Source: Methylococcaceae bacterium UBA662
GTDB taxonomy: Bacteria; Pseudomonadota; Gammaproteobacteria; Methylococcales; Methylomonadaceae
DNA length: 7,386 bases
NCBI GenBank assembly: GCA_002299425.1
Contig: DBNW01000067.1
Location: forward strand, 1,061-8,446
Reading direction: 5' to 3'
Positions 1 to 6,508 of this stretch are shown here, in pieces. Each line of letters starts with the position of its first letter. The first letter of the stretch is position 1. A program made the position numbers and the translations under genes. The notes under the pieces were generated by a model. That model made no database searches. It had not been told where the DNA came from and worked only from the letters and a program-made list of their open reading frames with translations.

Positions 1-782
1 CGCACGAAACCGTTGTGCATCCATACCTTGACGAACGGCTCGCCGGTTGCGCCTTCCGATTGGGCGATTTCATTCTCATGATGCGGAAACTGCAAGTCCA
101 TGCCGCCGCCGTGAATGTCGAAACGGTTGCCCAGGCAGCCAGTGGCCATCGCCGAACATTCAATATGCCAACCCGGACGCCCCATGCCCCAGGGTGACGG
201 CCAAGCCGGCTCGCCTGCTTTGGCCATTTTCCAGAGTACGAAATCTAATGGGTTTTGCTTGGCAGAGTCGATGTCCACCCGTTCTCCGGCCTGTAAATCG
301 GCCAAATTTTTGCCGGACAAACGGCCATAATTCTTAAACCGGTTAACCGCATAAAAAACGTCGCCGTTGCCGCCGACATACGCTAAGCCATTGTCAATCA
401 GTTTGGCAATCATGGCGATGATGGCGTCGATGGCGTGCGTTGCCCGGGGTTCTAAATCCGGCGGTAACACCGATAATGCCCGCTCGTCCTCGTGCATGGA
501 CTCGATGAAGCGTTCCGTTAACGCGGTGAAGTCTTCGCCGTTGTCGTGAGCGCGTTGGATAATTTTATCGTCAATGTCGGTGATGTTACGGACATAGGTC
601 ACATCGTAACCTAAATACCGCAGGTGCCTAGCCACCGTGTCAAACACCACCATCACCCGGGCATGGCCGATGTGGCAGTAATCGTAGACCGTCATGCCAC
701 AGACGTACATGCCAACTTTGCCCGCTGTTAACGGCTGGAACGGCTCTTTTTTGCGGGTCAGGGTATTATAAATTTTCAACAT
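1..782 (-). CDS. cysS: Cysteinyl-tRNA synthetase, N-terminal part (cut by window edge)
   Basis: Charges tRNA-Cys with cysteine in the cytoplasm (class I aminoacyl-tRNA synthetase). Reading the minus strand from the ATG at 782-780 gives 260 uninterrupted codons before the window ends. The product begins MLKIYNTLTRKKEPFQPL. The HIGH ATP-binding motif lies at residues 37-40. The four zinc ligands of the E. coli enzyme fall at identical numbers: C28, C209 (in HIECSAM), H234 and E238 (in FPHHENE). The Rossmann-fold stretch TYVRNITDIDDKI is at residues 62-74. The KMSKS loop and anticodon-binding domain lie outside the window, so completeness cannot be judged. No good Shine-Dalgarno sequence is visible before the start (only a C/G-rich stretch), but the N-terminus matches the family exactly. 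The gene is divergent from ppiB. Identification is essentially certain. Confidence 0.97.
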   Translation of the reverse strand, partial: MLKIYNTLTRKKEPFQPLTAGKVGMYVCGMTVYDYCHIGHARVMVVFDTVARHLRYLGYDVTYVRNITDIDDKIIQRAHDNGEDFTALTERFIESMHEDERALSVLPPDLEPRATHAIDAIIAMIAKLIDNGLAYVGGNGDVFYAVNRFKNYGRLSGKNLADLQAGERVDIDSAKQNPLDFVLWKMAKAGEPAWPSPWGMGRPGWHIECSAMATGCLGNRFDIHGGGMDLQFPHHENEIAQSEGATGEPFVKVWMHNGFV

Positions 783-818
783 GCGCGGGGCGTGACAAAG
801 TGGTCAACAAAGCGCGCC

Positions 819-847
819 AATGTATCAAGCAGCTACTTTTCTTTCAA
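819..847 (-). promoter_or_regulatory. Probable sigma-70 promoter of cysS
   Basis: On the minus strand a -35 box TTGAAA (847-842) and a -10 box TACATT (824-819) are separated by exactly 17 bases. Transcription would start near 812, giving a leader of about 30 bases before the cysS ATG. The promoter lies inside the 114-base gap shared with ppiB, so it probably overlaps the ppiB promoter region. Called from consensus match and position only. Confidence 0.6.
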
Positions 848-884
848 GATAAAACCACCTAGAATTGCCGGCTCCCAATCTCTT

Positions 885-890
885 AAGGAG
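885..890 (+). promoter_or_regulatory. Ribosome binding site choosing the long ppiB start
   Basis: AAGGAG sits 6 bases before the ATG at 897. It is the best Shine-Dalgarno match in this gap and is the reason for choosing 897 over the in-frame GTG at 792, which lies among the cysS promoter and leader sequences. A weaker -10-like TAGAAT (860-865) upstream might belong to the ppiB promoter, but no good -35 accompanies it. Confidence 0.75.
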
Positions 891-896
891 AAAACC

Positions 897-1475
897 ATGC
901 GTCCGTTTGTGTTCGCTTTTTTACTTGCGCTGACTAGCGCTACACCGTTTGCTCAGGAAACCATCATGCCCAACCCTGTTAAAGTCAAGTTGACCACTTC
1001 GCTAGGCGAAATCACCCTGCAACTGAATACCGAAAAAGCCCCTGTCTCCAGTGCCAATTTTTTGGCCTATGTGCAAGAAGGGTTTTACAACGGCACCATT
1101 TTTCATCGGGTGATTCCGGGCTTTATGGCGCAAGGCGGCGGTTTTGATGCTTCCTTTGCACAAAAGCCGACCCGTGCACCGATCAAAAACGAAGCGAACA
1201 ACGGCTTGCTCAACAACCGTGGTACGGTCGCTATGGCGCGCACGAACGTGCCGGACTCGGCCACCGCGCAATTTTTTATCAATTACAAAGACAACGCTTT
1301 TCTAAACCACACCGGACCTACCCCTAATGGCTGGGGTTATGCGGTGTTTGGCGAAGTCATCGAAGGCATGGCGGTTGTTGATGCCATGGCCCAACAGGCC
1401 AGCGGCAGCCGTAACGGCCATCAAGACGTGCCGAAAACCGACATCGTGATCGAAAAAGCAGAAGTGCTGGAATAA
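897..1475 (+). CDS. ppiB: Cyclophilin-type peptidyl-prolyl cis-trans isomerase, PpiB-like with signal-peptide-like N-terminus
   Basis: Catalyses cis-trans isomerisation of X-Pro bonds during protein folding. The start at 897 gives 192 residues. Residues 27-192 form one cyclophilin domain. Visible active-site residues are R71 (FHRVIPGF), Q79 (MAQGGGF), F126-F127 (AQFFIN) and W146 (GWGYAVFG). The stretches PIKNEANNGL (95-104), SATAQFFIN and HQDVPK resemble E. coli PpiB more than PpiA, and the gene sits at the ppiB position between cysS and lpxH. E. coli PpiB is cytoplasmic. Here residues 1-19 look like a type I signal peptide: an Arg, then hydrophobic FVFAFLLAL, with cleavage around residues 15-19. 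This suggests a periplasmic product. A second in-frame ATG at 966 has its own AGGAAA and would give a 169-residue leaderless form of PpiB size. Family assignment is very sure; the cellular location is inference. It may be co-transcribed with lpxH, because no strong terminator separates them. Confidence 0.95.
   Translation: MRPFVFAFLLALTSATPFAQETIMPNPVKVKLTTSLGEITLQLNTEKAPVSSANFLAYVQEGFYNGTIFHRVIPGFMAQGGGFDASFAQKPTRAPIKNEANNGLLNNRGTVAMARTNVPDSATAQFFINYKDNAFLNHTGPTPNGWGYAVFGEVIEGMAVVDAMAQQASGSRNGHQDVPKTDIVIEKAEVLE
955..968 (+). promoter_or_regulatory. Possible internal translation start within ppiB
   Basis: AGGAAA (955-960) stands 5 bases before an in-frame ATG (966-968), codon 24 of the long form. 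Translation here would skip the signal-peptide-like segment and begin MPNPVKVKL, close in length to cytoplasmic PpiB. The motif could also be chance, since the region simply encodes Q-E-T-I-M. Confidence 0.35.
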
Positions 1476-1571
1476 ATTAAAGTATCTGGTGTAGCGGGTG
1501 CTGGGCAAAGTACAACACCCCTCACGCTGCTGGATTTTAGAGCAGTCGCCCCAACCTGTTTTTACCACAGC

Positions 1572-1612
1572 CAGCACGGGGTGCTGCAAACAAGACAGGT
1601 GCTGTTAACAGC
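1572..1612. repeat. Two short perfect dyads in the ppiB-lpxH spacer
   Basis: CAGCAC (1572-1577) and GTGCTG (1581-1586) form a 6-bp hairpin with a 3-base loop. GCTGTTAACAGC at 1601-1612 is a perfect 12-base palindrome ending about 15 bases before the lpxH start. Neither is followed by a T-run, so they do not look like terminators. They could structure the lpxH leader or be an operator. The function is unknown. Confidence 0.4.
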
Positions 1613-1626
1613 CAGGGTCTTTTGCA

Positions 1627-2352
1627 ATGAATCAAGACATTTTGTTTATCTCCGATTTGCACCTGTCGCTAGGCAAGCCCGCCATCACCCGGCGTTTTCT
1701 GAATTTTCTTGCCACCCGCGCCCGCAGTGCCCAGGCTTTGTACATTCTGGGCGATTTGTTCGATGCGTGGATTGGCGATGATGACAACACGCCGCCTAAC
1801 CCGGCCATTCGCAGCGCGATTCAGTCTGTTATTGGACAGGGTACGCCGATTTTTTTGCAAGTAGGCAACCGGGATTTTTTGCTAGGGCCGCACTTTGCTG
1901 CACAAACCGGCATTGCCTTGTTGCCAGACCTCGCCGTGATTGACTTATTGGGTACGCCGACATTGCTCATGCACGGGGATTTGTTGTGTACGGATGATGT
2001 GGCTTATCAACGCTTCCGCAGTCTGTCCCGCACTGCCGAATGGCGACAAAACGTGCTAGGTAAGCCGCTGTGGCTGAGGCACCTAGCCGCACGCGGGTAT
2101 CGCTTACGCAGCGTTTGGCATAAGCGAAAAAAATCGCCGGACATCATGGATGTCAACCCGGACACCGTCATCACTACGATGCGGGCGCACAACTGCCTTA
2201 GACTCATTCATGGCCATACCCACCGCCCTGCACGGCATACGTTCACCATTGACCAGCAAGCCGCCGAACGCTTCGTGTTAGCCGATTGGAACAATCATGC
2301 CGGCGAAGTGTTGTGTTGGCGCACCGCCGGTTGGCATAGAGAAGTTGTTTAG
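1627..2352 (+). CDS. lpxH: UDP-2,3-diacylglucosamine diphosphatase (LpxH)
   Basis: Hydrolyses UDP-2,3-diacylglucosamine to lipid X and UMP, a step of lipid A synthesis at the inner face of the cytoplasmic membrane. The 241 residues match the usual length (240 in E. coli). All calcineurin-like metallophosphoesterase motifs are present in order: D10 and H12 (ISDLHLS), D43 (LGDLFDAWIGDDD), N81 with R82 and D83 (GNRDFL), H116 (MHGDLL), and H195 and H197 (HGHTH). The GNRD form of the third motif is the one typical of LpxH. The basic, aromatic cap region spans roughly residues 125-170 (FRSLSRTAEWRQ to WHKRKKS). The start at 1627 has AGGG about 9 bases upstream, a weak to moderate site. The gene follows ppiB by 151 bases, as in E. 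coli, where ppiB and lpxH are also neighbours. No defects are seen. Confidence 0.96.
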   Translation: MNQDILFISDLHLSLGKPAITRRFLNFLATRARSAQALYILGDLFDAWIGDDDNTPPNPAIRSAIQSVIGQGTPIFLQVGNRDFLLGPHFAAQTGIALLPDLAVIDLLGTPTLLMHGDLLCTDDVAYQRFRSLSRTAEWRQNVLGKPLWLRHLAARGYRLRSVWHKRKKSPDIMDVNPDTVITTMRAHNCLRLIHGHTHRPARHTFTIDQQAAERFVLADWNNHAGEVLCWRTAGWHREVV

Positions 2353-2413
2353 CATGAAAAAAGCCGGGTACGGTACCGGTATTCTCGCCAAAAAATACCG
2401 CAGCCATTAACAG

Positions 2414-2441
2414 TTGACTTTTCTTCAAAAATCATTAAATC
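2414..2441 (+). promoter_or_regulatory. Candidate sigma-70 promoter of xoxF
   Basis: TTGACT (2414-2419) matches five of six -35 bases. A poor -10 candidate TAAATC (2436-2441) follows after 16 bases. The -10 fit is weak, so an activator may be needed or the true promoter may lie elsewhere in the 210-base lpxH-xoxF gap. It would give an mRNA leader of roughly 115 bases. Confidence 0.3.
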
Positions 2442-2454
2442 TAGCTGCTTGGTA

Positions 2455-2465
2455 GGAAATTTTCC
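2455..2465. promoter_or_regulatory. Palindrome at the presumed xoxF transcription start
   Basis: GGAAATTTTCC is an 11-base palindrome around a central T. It lies just past the candidate -10 box, where a repressor could block initiation or early elongation. The flanks extend the symmetry imperfectly (TTGG before, CCAA after). No regulator can be named from this alone. Confidence 0.3.
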
Positions 2466-2562
2466 CAACGCACGCCAGGATAAACCATTCTGCCAAAACC
2501 TAATTAGTCAAAAAACACAATCAATATTTTGTCGGCAAACAGAATATCCAGGAGAAACAACT

Positions 2563-4422
2563 ATGAAGAAGCCTTTTAAAAGTTGGCTGCTTGCTTCCAG
2601 TGTGGCTGCTATTTTAGCAACACCGGCGGTGATAACGGCTAACACCGGTGTTGAGAAATTAACGCAAAACCCAGCCAACTGGGCCACTTGGGGCGGTGAC
2701 TATGCCGGTACCCGTTACAGCGAACTCAAACAAATCAACACCAGTAACGTAAAAAGCCTGCAACCGGCCTGGTCTTTTTCAACCGGTGTGCTGCGCGGCC
2801 ATGAAGGCGGACCCTTGGTGGTTGACAATGTGTTGTACATCCACACGCCTTTCCCCAACACGGTTTACGCCATCGACCAAGAAACCAAAGCCGTTATTTG
2901 GGAATTCACCCCTAGCCAAGATGCGGACGTGACCATCCCGGTGATGTGCTGCGACACCGTTAACCGTGGCTTGGCTTACGGCGACGGCAAAATTTTCTTG
3001 CAACAATCCGATACAGTCCTGACCGCCCTGGACGCTAAAACCGGCAAACGGGTGTGGAGCGTGCAAAACGGCGACCCAAAACTGGGCATGACCAACACCA
3101 ACGCGCCGTTGGTGGTGAAAGGCAACGTAATCACCGGCATTTCCGGCGGCGAGTTTGGCGTCCGTGGTTTCTTGGCCGCTTACGACATGAAAACCGGAAA
3201 ATTGGCTTGGAAAGGCTACAGCATGGGCCCGGACAAAGACACCTTGATCCAACCGGGCAAAACCACTACCTGGGAAAACGGCAAAGTGACTCCGGTTGGA
3301 GCCGAATCCAGCTTGGCGACATGGGAAGGCGACCAATGGAAAATCGGCGGCGGCACTACTTGGGGCTGGTACAGCTACGACCCAAAACTGAACTTGGTCT
3401 ATTACGGCTCAGGCAACCCCTCCACTTGGAATCCGGTGCAACGTCCGGGTGACAACAAATGGTCGATGTCCTTGTGGGCGCGTGACGCCGACACCGGTGC
3501 GGTTAAATGGGTTTACCAAATGACCCCGCACGACGAATGGGACTATGACGGCATCAACGAAACCGTGCTGGTTGACCAAGAAGTCAACGGCAAACTGCAC
3601 AAAACCGTCGTGCATTTCGACCGTAACGGTTTCGGTTACACATTGGACCGCGAAACCGGCGAACTGTTGGTGGCGGAGAAATTCGATAAATCCGTCAACT
3701 GGGCCACCCACGTTGATATGAAAACCGGCCGTCCGCAATTGGTGCCTGAATTCAGCACCGAGCACAACGGCGAAGACGTTAACACCAAAGGCACCTGTCC
3801 TGCTGCGTTGGGCGCCAAAAACCAACAACCGGTTTCTTATTCCCCGCAAACCGGCTTGTTCTACATCTCAGGCAACCACCTGTGCATGGAATACGAACCG
3901 TTTGAAGTCTCCTACACCGCAGGCCAACCTTATGTAGGCGCCACCTTGACGATGATGCCGGCCGGCGCTGATGTCATCACCGGCGAAAAAGACGGCACCA
4001 CCAACTTAGGCCAATTCACCGCCTGGGATGCCAAAACCGGCAAGATCGCTTGGTCCAATAAAGAGCAATTCTCGGTTTGGTCAGGGTCTGTGGCCACCGC
4101 CGGTGGTGTGGTGTTCTACGGCACTCTGGAAGGCTACCTGAAAGCGGTCGATGCCAAAACGGGTAAGGAATTGTACAAATTCAAAACCCCATCCGGCATC
4201 ATCGGCAACGTTAACACTTGGGAATACAACGGCAAACAATACGTCGGTGTGTTGTCGGGTATTGGCGGCTGGGCCGGTATCGGTATCGCCGCCGGCTTAG
4301 ATGACGGTACGGAATCTTCCGGCTCCGAAGGTCTGGGTGCGGTGGGTGCTTACAGAAGTTTGGGCTCTTACACCAAACTGGGCGGTACTTTGACTGTATT
4401 TGCTCTGCCCGATTTGAATTAG
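2563..4422 (+). CDS. xoxF: Lanthanide-dependent PQQ methanol dehydrogenase, XoxF type
   Basis: Oxidises methanol (and probably formaldehyde) in the periplasm with PQQ, passing electrons to a c-type cytochrome. The start at 2563 has AGGAGA (2550-2555) 7 bases upstream and gives 619 residues. Residues 1-27 form a signal peptide (KK, then LLASSVAAILAT, cleavage near ITA). The rest is an eight-bladed propeller with repeated A-x-D-x-x-T-G-K-x-x-W docking motifs near 103, 155, 206, 306, 487 and 528. Visible active-site features are the adjacent C129-C130, metal ligands E197 (GGEFG) and N285 (GSGNPSTWN), catalytic D327 and R354. D329 in HDEWDYDG is the extra aspartate that marks lanthanide-type XoxF; calcium-type MxaF has Ala there. 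C412 and C441 match the family's second disulfide. No mxaI, xoxG or xoxJ is adjacent. Transcription ends at the terminator after 4445. XoxF5 is the likely clade, by inference. Confidence 0.95.
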   Translation: MKKPFKSWLLASSVAAILATPAVITANTGVEKLTQNPANWATWGGDYAGTRYSELKQINTSNVKSLQPAWSFSTGVLRGHEGGPLVVDNVLYIHTPFPNTVYAIDQETKAVIWEFTPSQDADVTIPVMCCDTVNRGLAYGDGKIFLQQSDTVLTALDAKTGKRVWSVQNGDPKLGMTNTNAPLVVKGNVITGISGGEFGVRGFLAAYDMKTGKLAWKGYSMGPDKDTLIQPGKTTTWENGKVTPVGAESSLATWEGDQWKIGGGTTWGWYSYDPKLNLVYYGSGNPSTWNPVQRPGDNKWSMSLWARDADTGAVKWVYQMTPHDEWDYDGINETVLVDQEVNGKLHKTVVHFDRNGFGYTLDRETGELLVAEKFDKSVNWATHVDMKTGRPQLVPEFSTEHNGEDVNTKGTCPAALGAKNQQPVSYSPQTGLFYISGNHLCMEYEPFEVSYTAGQPYVGATLTMMPAGADVITGEKDGTTNLGQFTAWDAKTGKIAWSNKEQFSVWSGSVATAGGVVFYGTLEGYLKAVDAKTGKELYKFKTPSGIIGNVNTWEYNGKQYVGVLSGIGGWAGIGIAAGLDDGTESSGSEGLGAVGAYRSLGSYTKLGGTLTVFALPDLN

Positions 4423-4444
4423 CCGTATCCGCTAATCGGTCTTT

Positions 4445-4481
4445 AAAACCCCGGTTGTGAGCCTGCAACCGGGGTTTTTTT
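4445..4481 (+). terminator. Intrinsic terminator of xoxF (partly bidirectional)
   Basis: A perfect 9-bp GC-rich stem, CCCCGGTTG (4449-4457) with CAACCGGGG (4466-4474), encloses an 8-base loop and is followed by seven T. Four A precede the left arm, so the reverse strand also ends in a short T-run. It may therefore help stop convergent gatB transcripts. Confidence 0.92.
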
Positions 4482-4517
4482 AGGGCGGAACAAAAGGGCT
4501 GCAAGCGCAGTGGTGGC

Positions 4518-4539
4518 AGCGGATTTAGCCGCTCCTACA
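4518..4539 (-). repeat. REP-like hairpin
   Basis: On the minus strand this reads TGTAGGAGCGG, then a loop, then CCGCT. The stem is AGCGG (4518-4522) with CCGCT (4529-4533) around ATTTAG. The TGTAGGAGCGGC head resembles repetitive extragenic palindromes of Pseudomonas and other gammaproteobacteria that are linked to RAYT transposases. No transposase gene is in the window. Classification rests on resemblance. Confidence 0.55.
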
Positions 4540-4550
4540 AAGGCCAATGC

Positions 4551-4570
4551 CATCCTTGCGTGCAGGGATG
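4551..4570. repeat. Hairpin next to the REP-like element
   Basis: CATCCTTGC and GCAGGGATG pair over about 9 positions with one G-T pair and almost no loop. It lies 11 bases past the REP-like hairpin in the 173-base stretch between the xoxF terminator and gatB, which otherwise shows no gene. It may be a second unit of the same repeat cluster or part of how gatB transcripts end. Confidence 0.4.
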
Positions 4571-4654
4571 AGCCATTAGAATCACCGTTTCGATGGCAGG
4601 ACTACCCGGAGCAGGAAACAGAAGAAACGGCGGCCTGGCCCGGACACCACGCAA

Positions 4655-6097
4655 TCACTTGGCTTTTAACATAGCCTGCAACATCTGGTTGACTTCCGTC
4701 GGATTTGCCTTGCCCTGCATCGCCTTCATCACCTGGCCGACGAAAAAGCCGAACACTTTTTCGTTACCCGCCTGGTATTGCGCCACCTGTTTGGCATGGC
4801 CGGCGATAAGTTGGTCGATAACCGCCGCAATAGCACCGGTGTCGCTGATTTGTTTCAGGCCTTCGGCCTTTATGACGGCATCGGCGGTAGCAACCGGGTT
4901 TTGCCACAATGCCTCAAAAATTTGCTTGCCGATTTTGCCCGAGATGGTGCCGTCGCTGATGCGTTGCAGCAAACCGGCCAGCCTTTCTGGGGCAATCGGG
5001 CACTCGCTGATGTCTTTATTTTCCTTGTTCAAGGCAGCCGCTAATTCGCCGTTGATCCAGTTGGCGCACAGCTTGGCTTCGCAGCCAGACCGTTTAGCTA
5101 CCGCCTCAAAATAATCGGCCAGCGGCCGCGAGGCCGTGAGCTGGGCTGCTGCCTCATTGTCCAGTTGGTAGTCGGTTTTAAAGCGCCGCTTTTTCGCCTC
5201 CGGCAATTCCGGCAACCCCGCCTTCACTTCGGCCTTGAACGCCTCGCTGATGACCACCGGCAGCAAATCCGGGTCGGGGAAGTAGCGGTAATCGTTGGCT
5301 TCTTCTTTGCTGCGCATGGGACGGGTTTCGTCCTTGTTCGCATCGTACAAACGGGTTTCCTGCACCACCGTGCCGCCGTTTTCAATCAGCTCAATTTGCC
5401 GCCCGACCTCATGCCCGATGGCTTTTTCGACGAACTTAAAAGAATTGATGTTCTTGATTTCAACCCGTGTGCCAAACACCTGTTGCCCGACCGGGCGCAC
5501 CGACACGTTGGCATCGCAGCGGAACGAGCCTTCCTGCATGTTGCCGTCGCAAATGCCCAGATAGCGCACCAGTTCGTGCAACTGGCGCATGTAGGCGACC
5601 GCCTCCTGGGCCGAGCGCAGGTCCGGTTCGGAGACGATTTCCAGCAGCGGCGTGCCGGCGCGGTTCAGGTCGATGCCGCTCATGCCGTGGAAGCTTTCGT
5701 GCAGCGACTTGCCCGCGTCTTCCTCCAAATGGGCGCGGGTGATGCCGATGCGTTTGGTTTCGCCATTGACTTCAATATCCAAATGGCCGTGGCCGACGAT
5801 GGGCCTATCCATCTGACTGATTTGATAGCCCTTGGGCAAGTCCGGGTAAAAATAGTTTTTGCGCGCGAACACCGAAACCGGCGCAATGTGCGCGTCTATC
5901 GCCAGACCGAACAGCACCGCCTTACGCACCGCCTCGGCGTTCAGCACCGGCAACACACCGGGCAGGCCCAGGTCAACGGCGCACGCTTGGGTGTTCGGTT
6001 CGGTGCCGTAAGCCGTCGCGGCACCGGAAAAAATTTTAGATTGGGTGGACAACTGGCTATGGATTTCCAAGCCGATGACGGTTTCCCAGGTGGGCAT
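4655..6097 (-). CDS. gatB: Asp/Glu-tRNA amidotransferase subunit B (GatB)
   Basis: GatB is the kinase and tRNA-binding subunit of GatCAB, which converts mischarged Glu-tRNA(Gln) and/or Asp-tRNA(Asn) to the amidated forms in the cytoplasm. The 480 residues match family length. Visible signatures are the start WETVIGLEIHSQL with E11 and H13, YPDLPKGYQISQ (84-95), TRAHLEEDAGKS (120-131) and LNRAGTPLLEIVSEPD (144-159). The C-terminal ~150 residues form the helical, YqeY-like tRNA-binding tail. The start codon at 6097-6095 has AAGGAA (6109-6104 on the minus strand) 6 bases upstream. GatB needs GatC and GatA, normally encoded just upstream in gatCAB. Here the upstream flank is a long non-coding spacer and the downstream flank is xoxF, so the partners must be elsewhere. 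The sequence is intact and identification is very sure. Confidence 0.96.
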   Translation of the reverse strand: MPTWETVIGLEIHSQLSTQSKIFSGAATAYGTEPNTQACAVDLGLPGVLPVLNAEAVRKAVLFGLAIDAHIAPVSVFARKNYFYPDLPKGYQISQMDRPIVGHGHLDIEVNGETKRIGITRAHLEEDAGKSLHESFHGMSGIDLNRAGTPLLEIVSEPDLRSAQEAVAYMRQLHELVRYLGICDGNMQEGSFRCDANVSVRPVGQQVFGTRVEIKNINSFKFVEKAIGHEVGRQIELIENGGTVVQETRLYDANKDETRPMRSKEEANDYRYFPDPDLLPVVISEAFKAEVKAGLPELPEAKKRRFKTDYQLDNEAAAQLTASRPLADYFEAVAKRSGCEAKLCANWINGELAAALNKENKDISECPIAPERLAGLLQRISDGTISGKIGKQIFEALWQNPVATADAVIKAEGLKQISDTGAIAAVIDQLIAGHAKQVAQYQAGNEKVFGFFVGQVMKAMQGKANPTEVNQMLQAMLKAK

Positions 6098-6224
6098 AAC
6101 GGGTTCCTTAAGACGTGAGTGTGCAGTGAGTTAATGCCATTTTTGGCGCTGGTATGCAAGCAATGCGTTGGCGGTTCATGCCGGCAGGGTAAAAATTGCT
6201 AAAACATGATGATCGCGACAGCGC

Positions 6225-6253
6225 ATTTTAAGCCGGTTTCCACACCGGTTAAA
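6225..6253 (-). promoter_or_regulatory. Candidate sigma-70 promoter of gatB
   Basis: On the minus strand a good -10 box TAAAAT (6230-6225) lies 17 bases after a poor -35 TTTAAC (6253-6248). The leader would be about 120 bases. A direct repeat CCGGTT flanks the spacer. Having its own promoter fits gatB being a separate transcription unit, but the call is modest. Confidence 0.4.
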
Positions 6254-6354
6254 CGCAGAAAGCTATTTATTTACAGTAAGCGGGCGGGATTCTGGTGGGC
6301 TGTCCAGAGGTGACAATTTTTGCCACAAATGGACGGAGTAGGGGGTAAGCCGAT

Positions 6355-6385
6355 TTAAAAAATCCCCGTCTAAAGCGGGTTAGAC
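6355..6385 (-). terminator. Weak terminator-like hairpin pointing away from the pilin
   Basis: On the minus strand CCCG (6379-6376) and CGGG (6368-6365) bracket a 7-base loop, followed after GA by six T. The same bases can instead form GTCTAA with TTAGAC (6368-6373 with 6380-6385). The stem is short. If real, it would stop a minus-strand transcript arising between here and the pilin gene. Confidence 0.25.
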
Positions 6386-6494
6386 TAAAAAACGATTTTT
6401 GGCCGATTTTTTGATTGAAGTTATTAGCCAATAAAAACAAAAGCTTGTGTTTTTTTGTAAAAAAAACCCGGGGGGTCGCTAAAAATACAAGGTT

Positions 6495-6508
6495 GGCACG
6501 GCAACTGC
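6495..6508 (+). promoter_or_regulatory. Sigma-54 (RpoN) promoter of the pilin gene
   Basis: TTGGCACGGCAACTGCTTT contains the invariant GG (6495-6496) and GC (6507-6508) exactly 10 bases apart, with a full TGGCACG -24 element. Transcription should start near 6520, about 37 bases before the ATG. Sigma-54 promoters driven by the PilS-PilR pair are established for pilA in Pseudomonas and relatives; those regulator genes are not in this window. A small hairpin (TCGGA 6519-6523, TCCGA 6531-6535) would lie at the very 5' end of the mRNA. Confidence 0.85.

Noticed and set aside
15..549. Plus-strand frames in the first 550 bases
   Set aside because: They are antisense to cysS, whose conserved residues account for this stretch on the minus strand.
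792..896. Upstream GTG start extending ppiB by 35 codons
   Set aside because: It lacks a ribosome site, overlaps the cysS promoter and leader, and would bury the signal-peptide-like segment. AAGGAG before 897 decides the start.
2353..2410. Terminator after lpxH from the GGTACGGTACC palindrome
   Set aside because: The stem is short, and no T-run follows on the plus strand.
2449..2562. Upstream TTG start extending xoxF by 38 codons
   Set aside because: AGGAGA before 2563 and a normal signal peptide right after it make 2563 the clear start; the extension is leader sequence.
2779..3849. Minus-strand frames opposite xoxF (185 and 146 codons)
   Set aside because: Shadow frames of the strongly codon-biased xoxF gene; no ribosome site or recognisable domain.
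2563..4422. Calcium-type methanol dehydrogenase MxaF
   Set aside because: The HDEWDYDG motif has Asp where MxaF has Ala, and mxaJ, mxaG and mxaI are absent nearby.
5165..6118. Long plus-strand frame of 317 codons opposite gatB
   Set aside because: It lies fully antisense to an intact, well-conserved GatB, lacks any family motif, and is Arg/His/Gln/Val-rich as expected from the opposite frame of a GC-biased gene.
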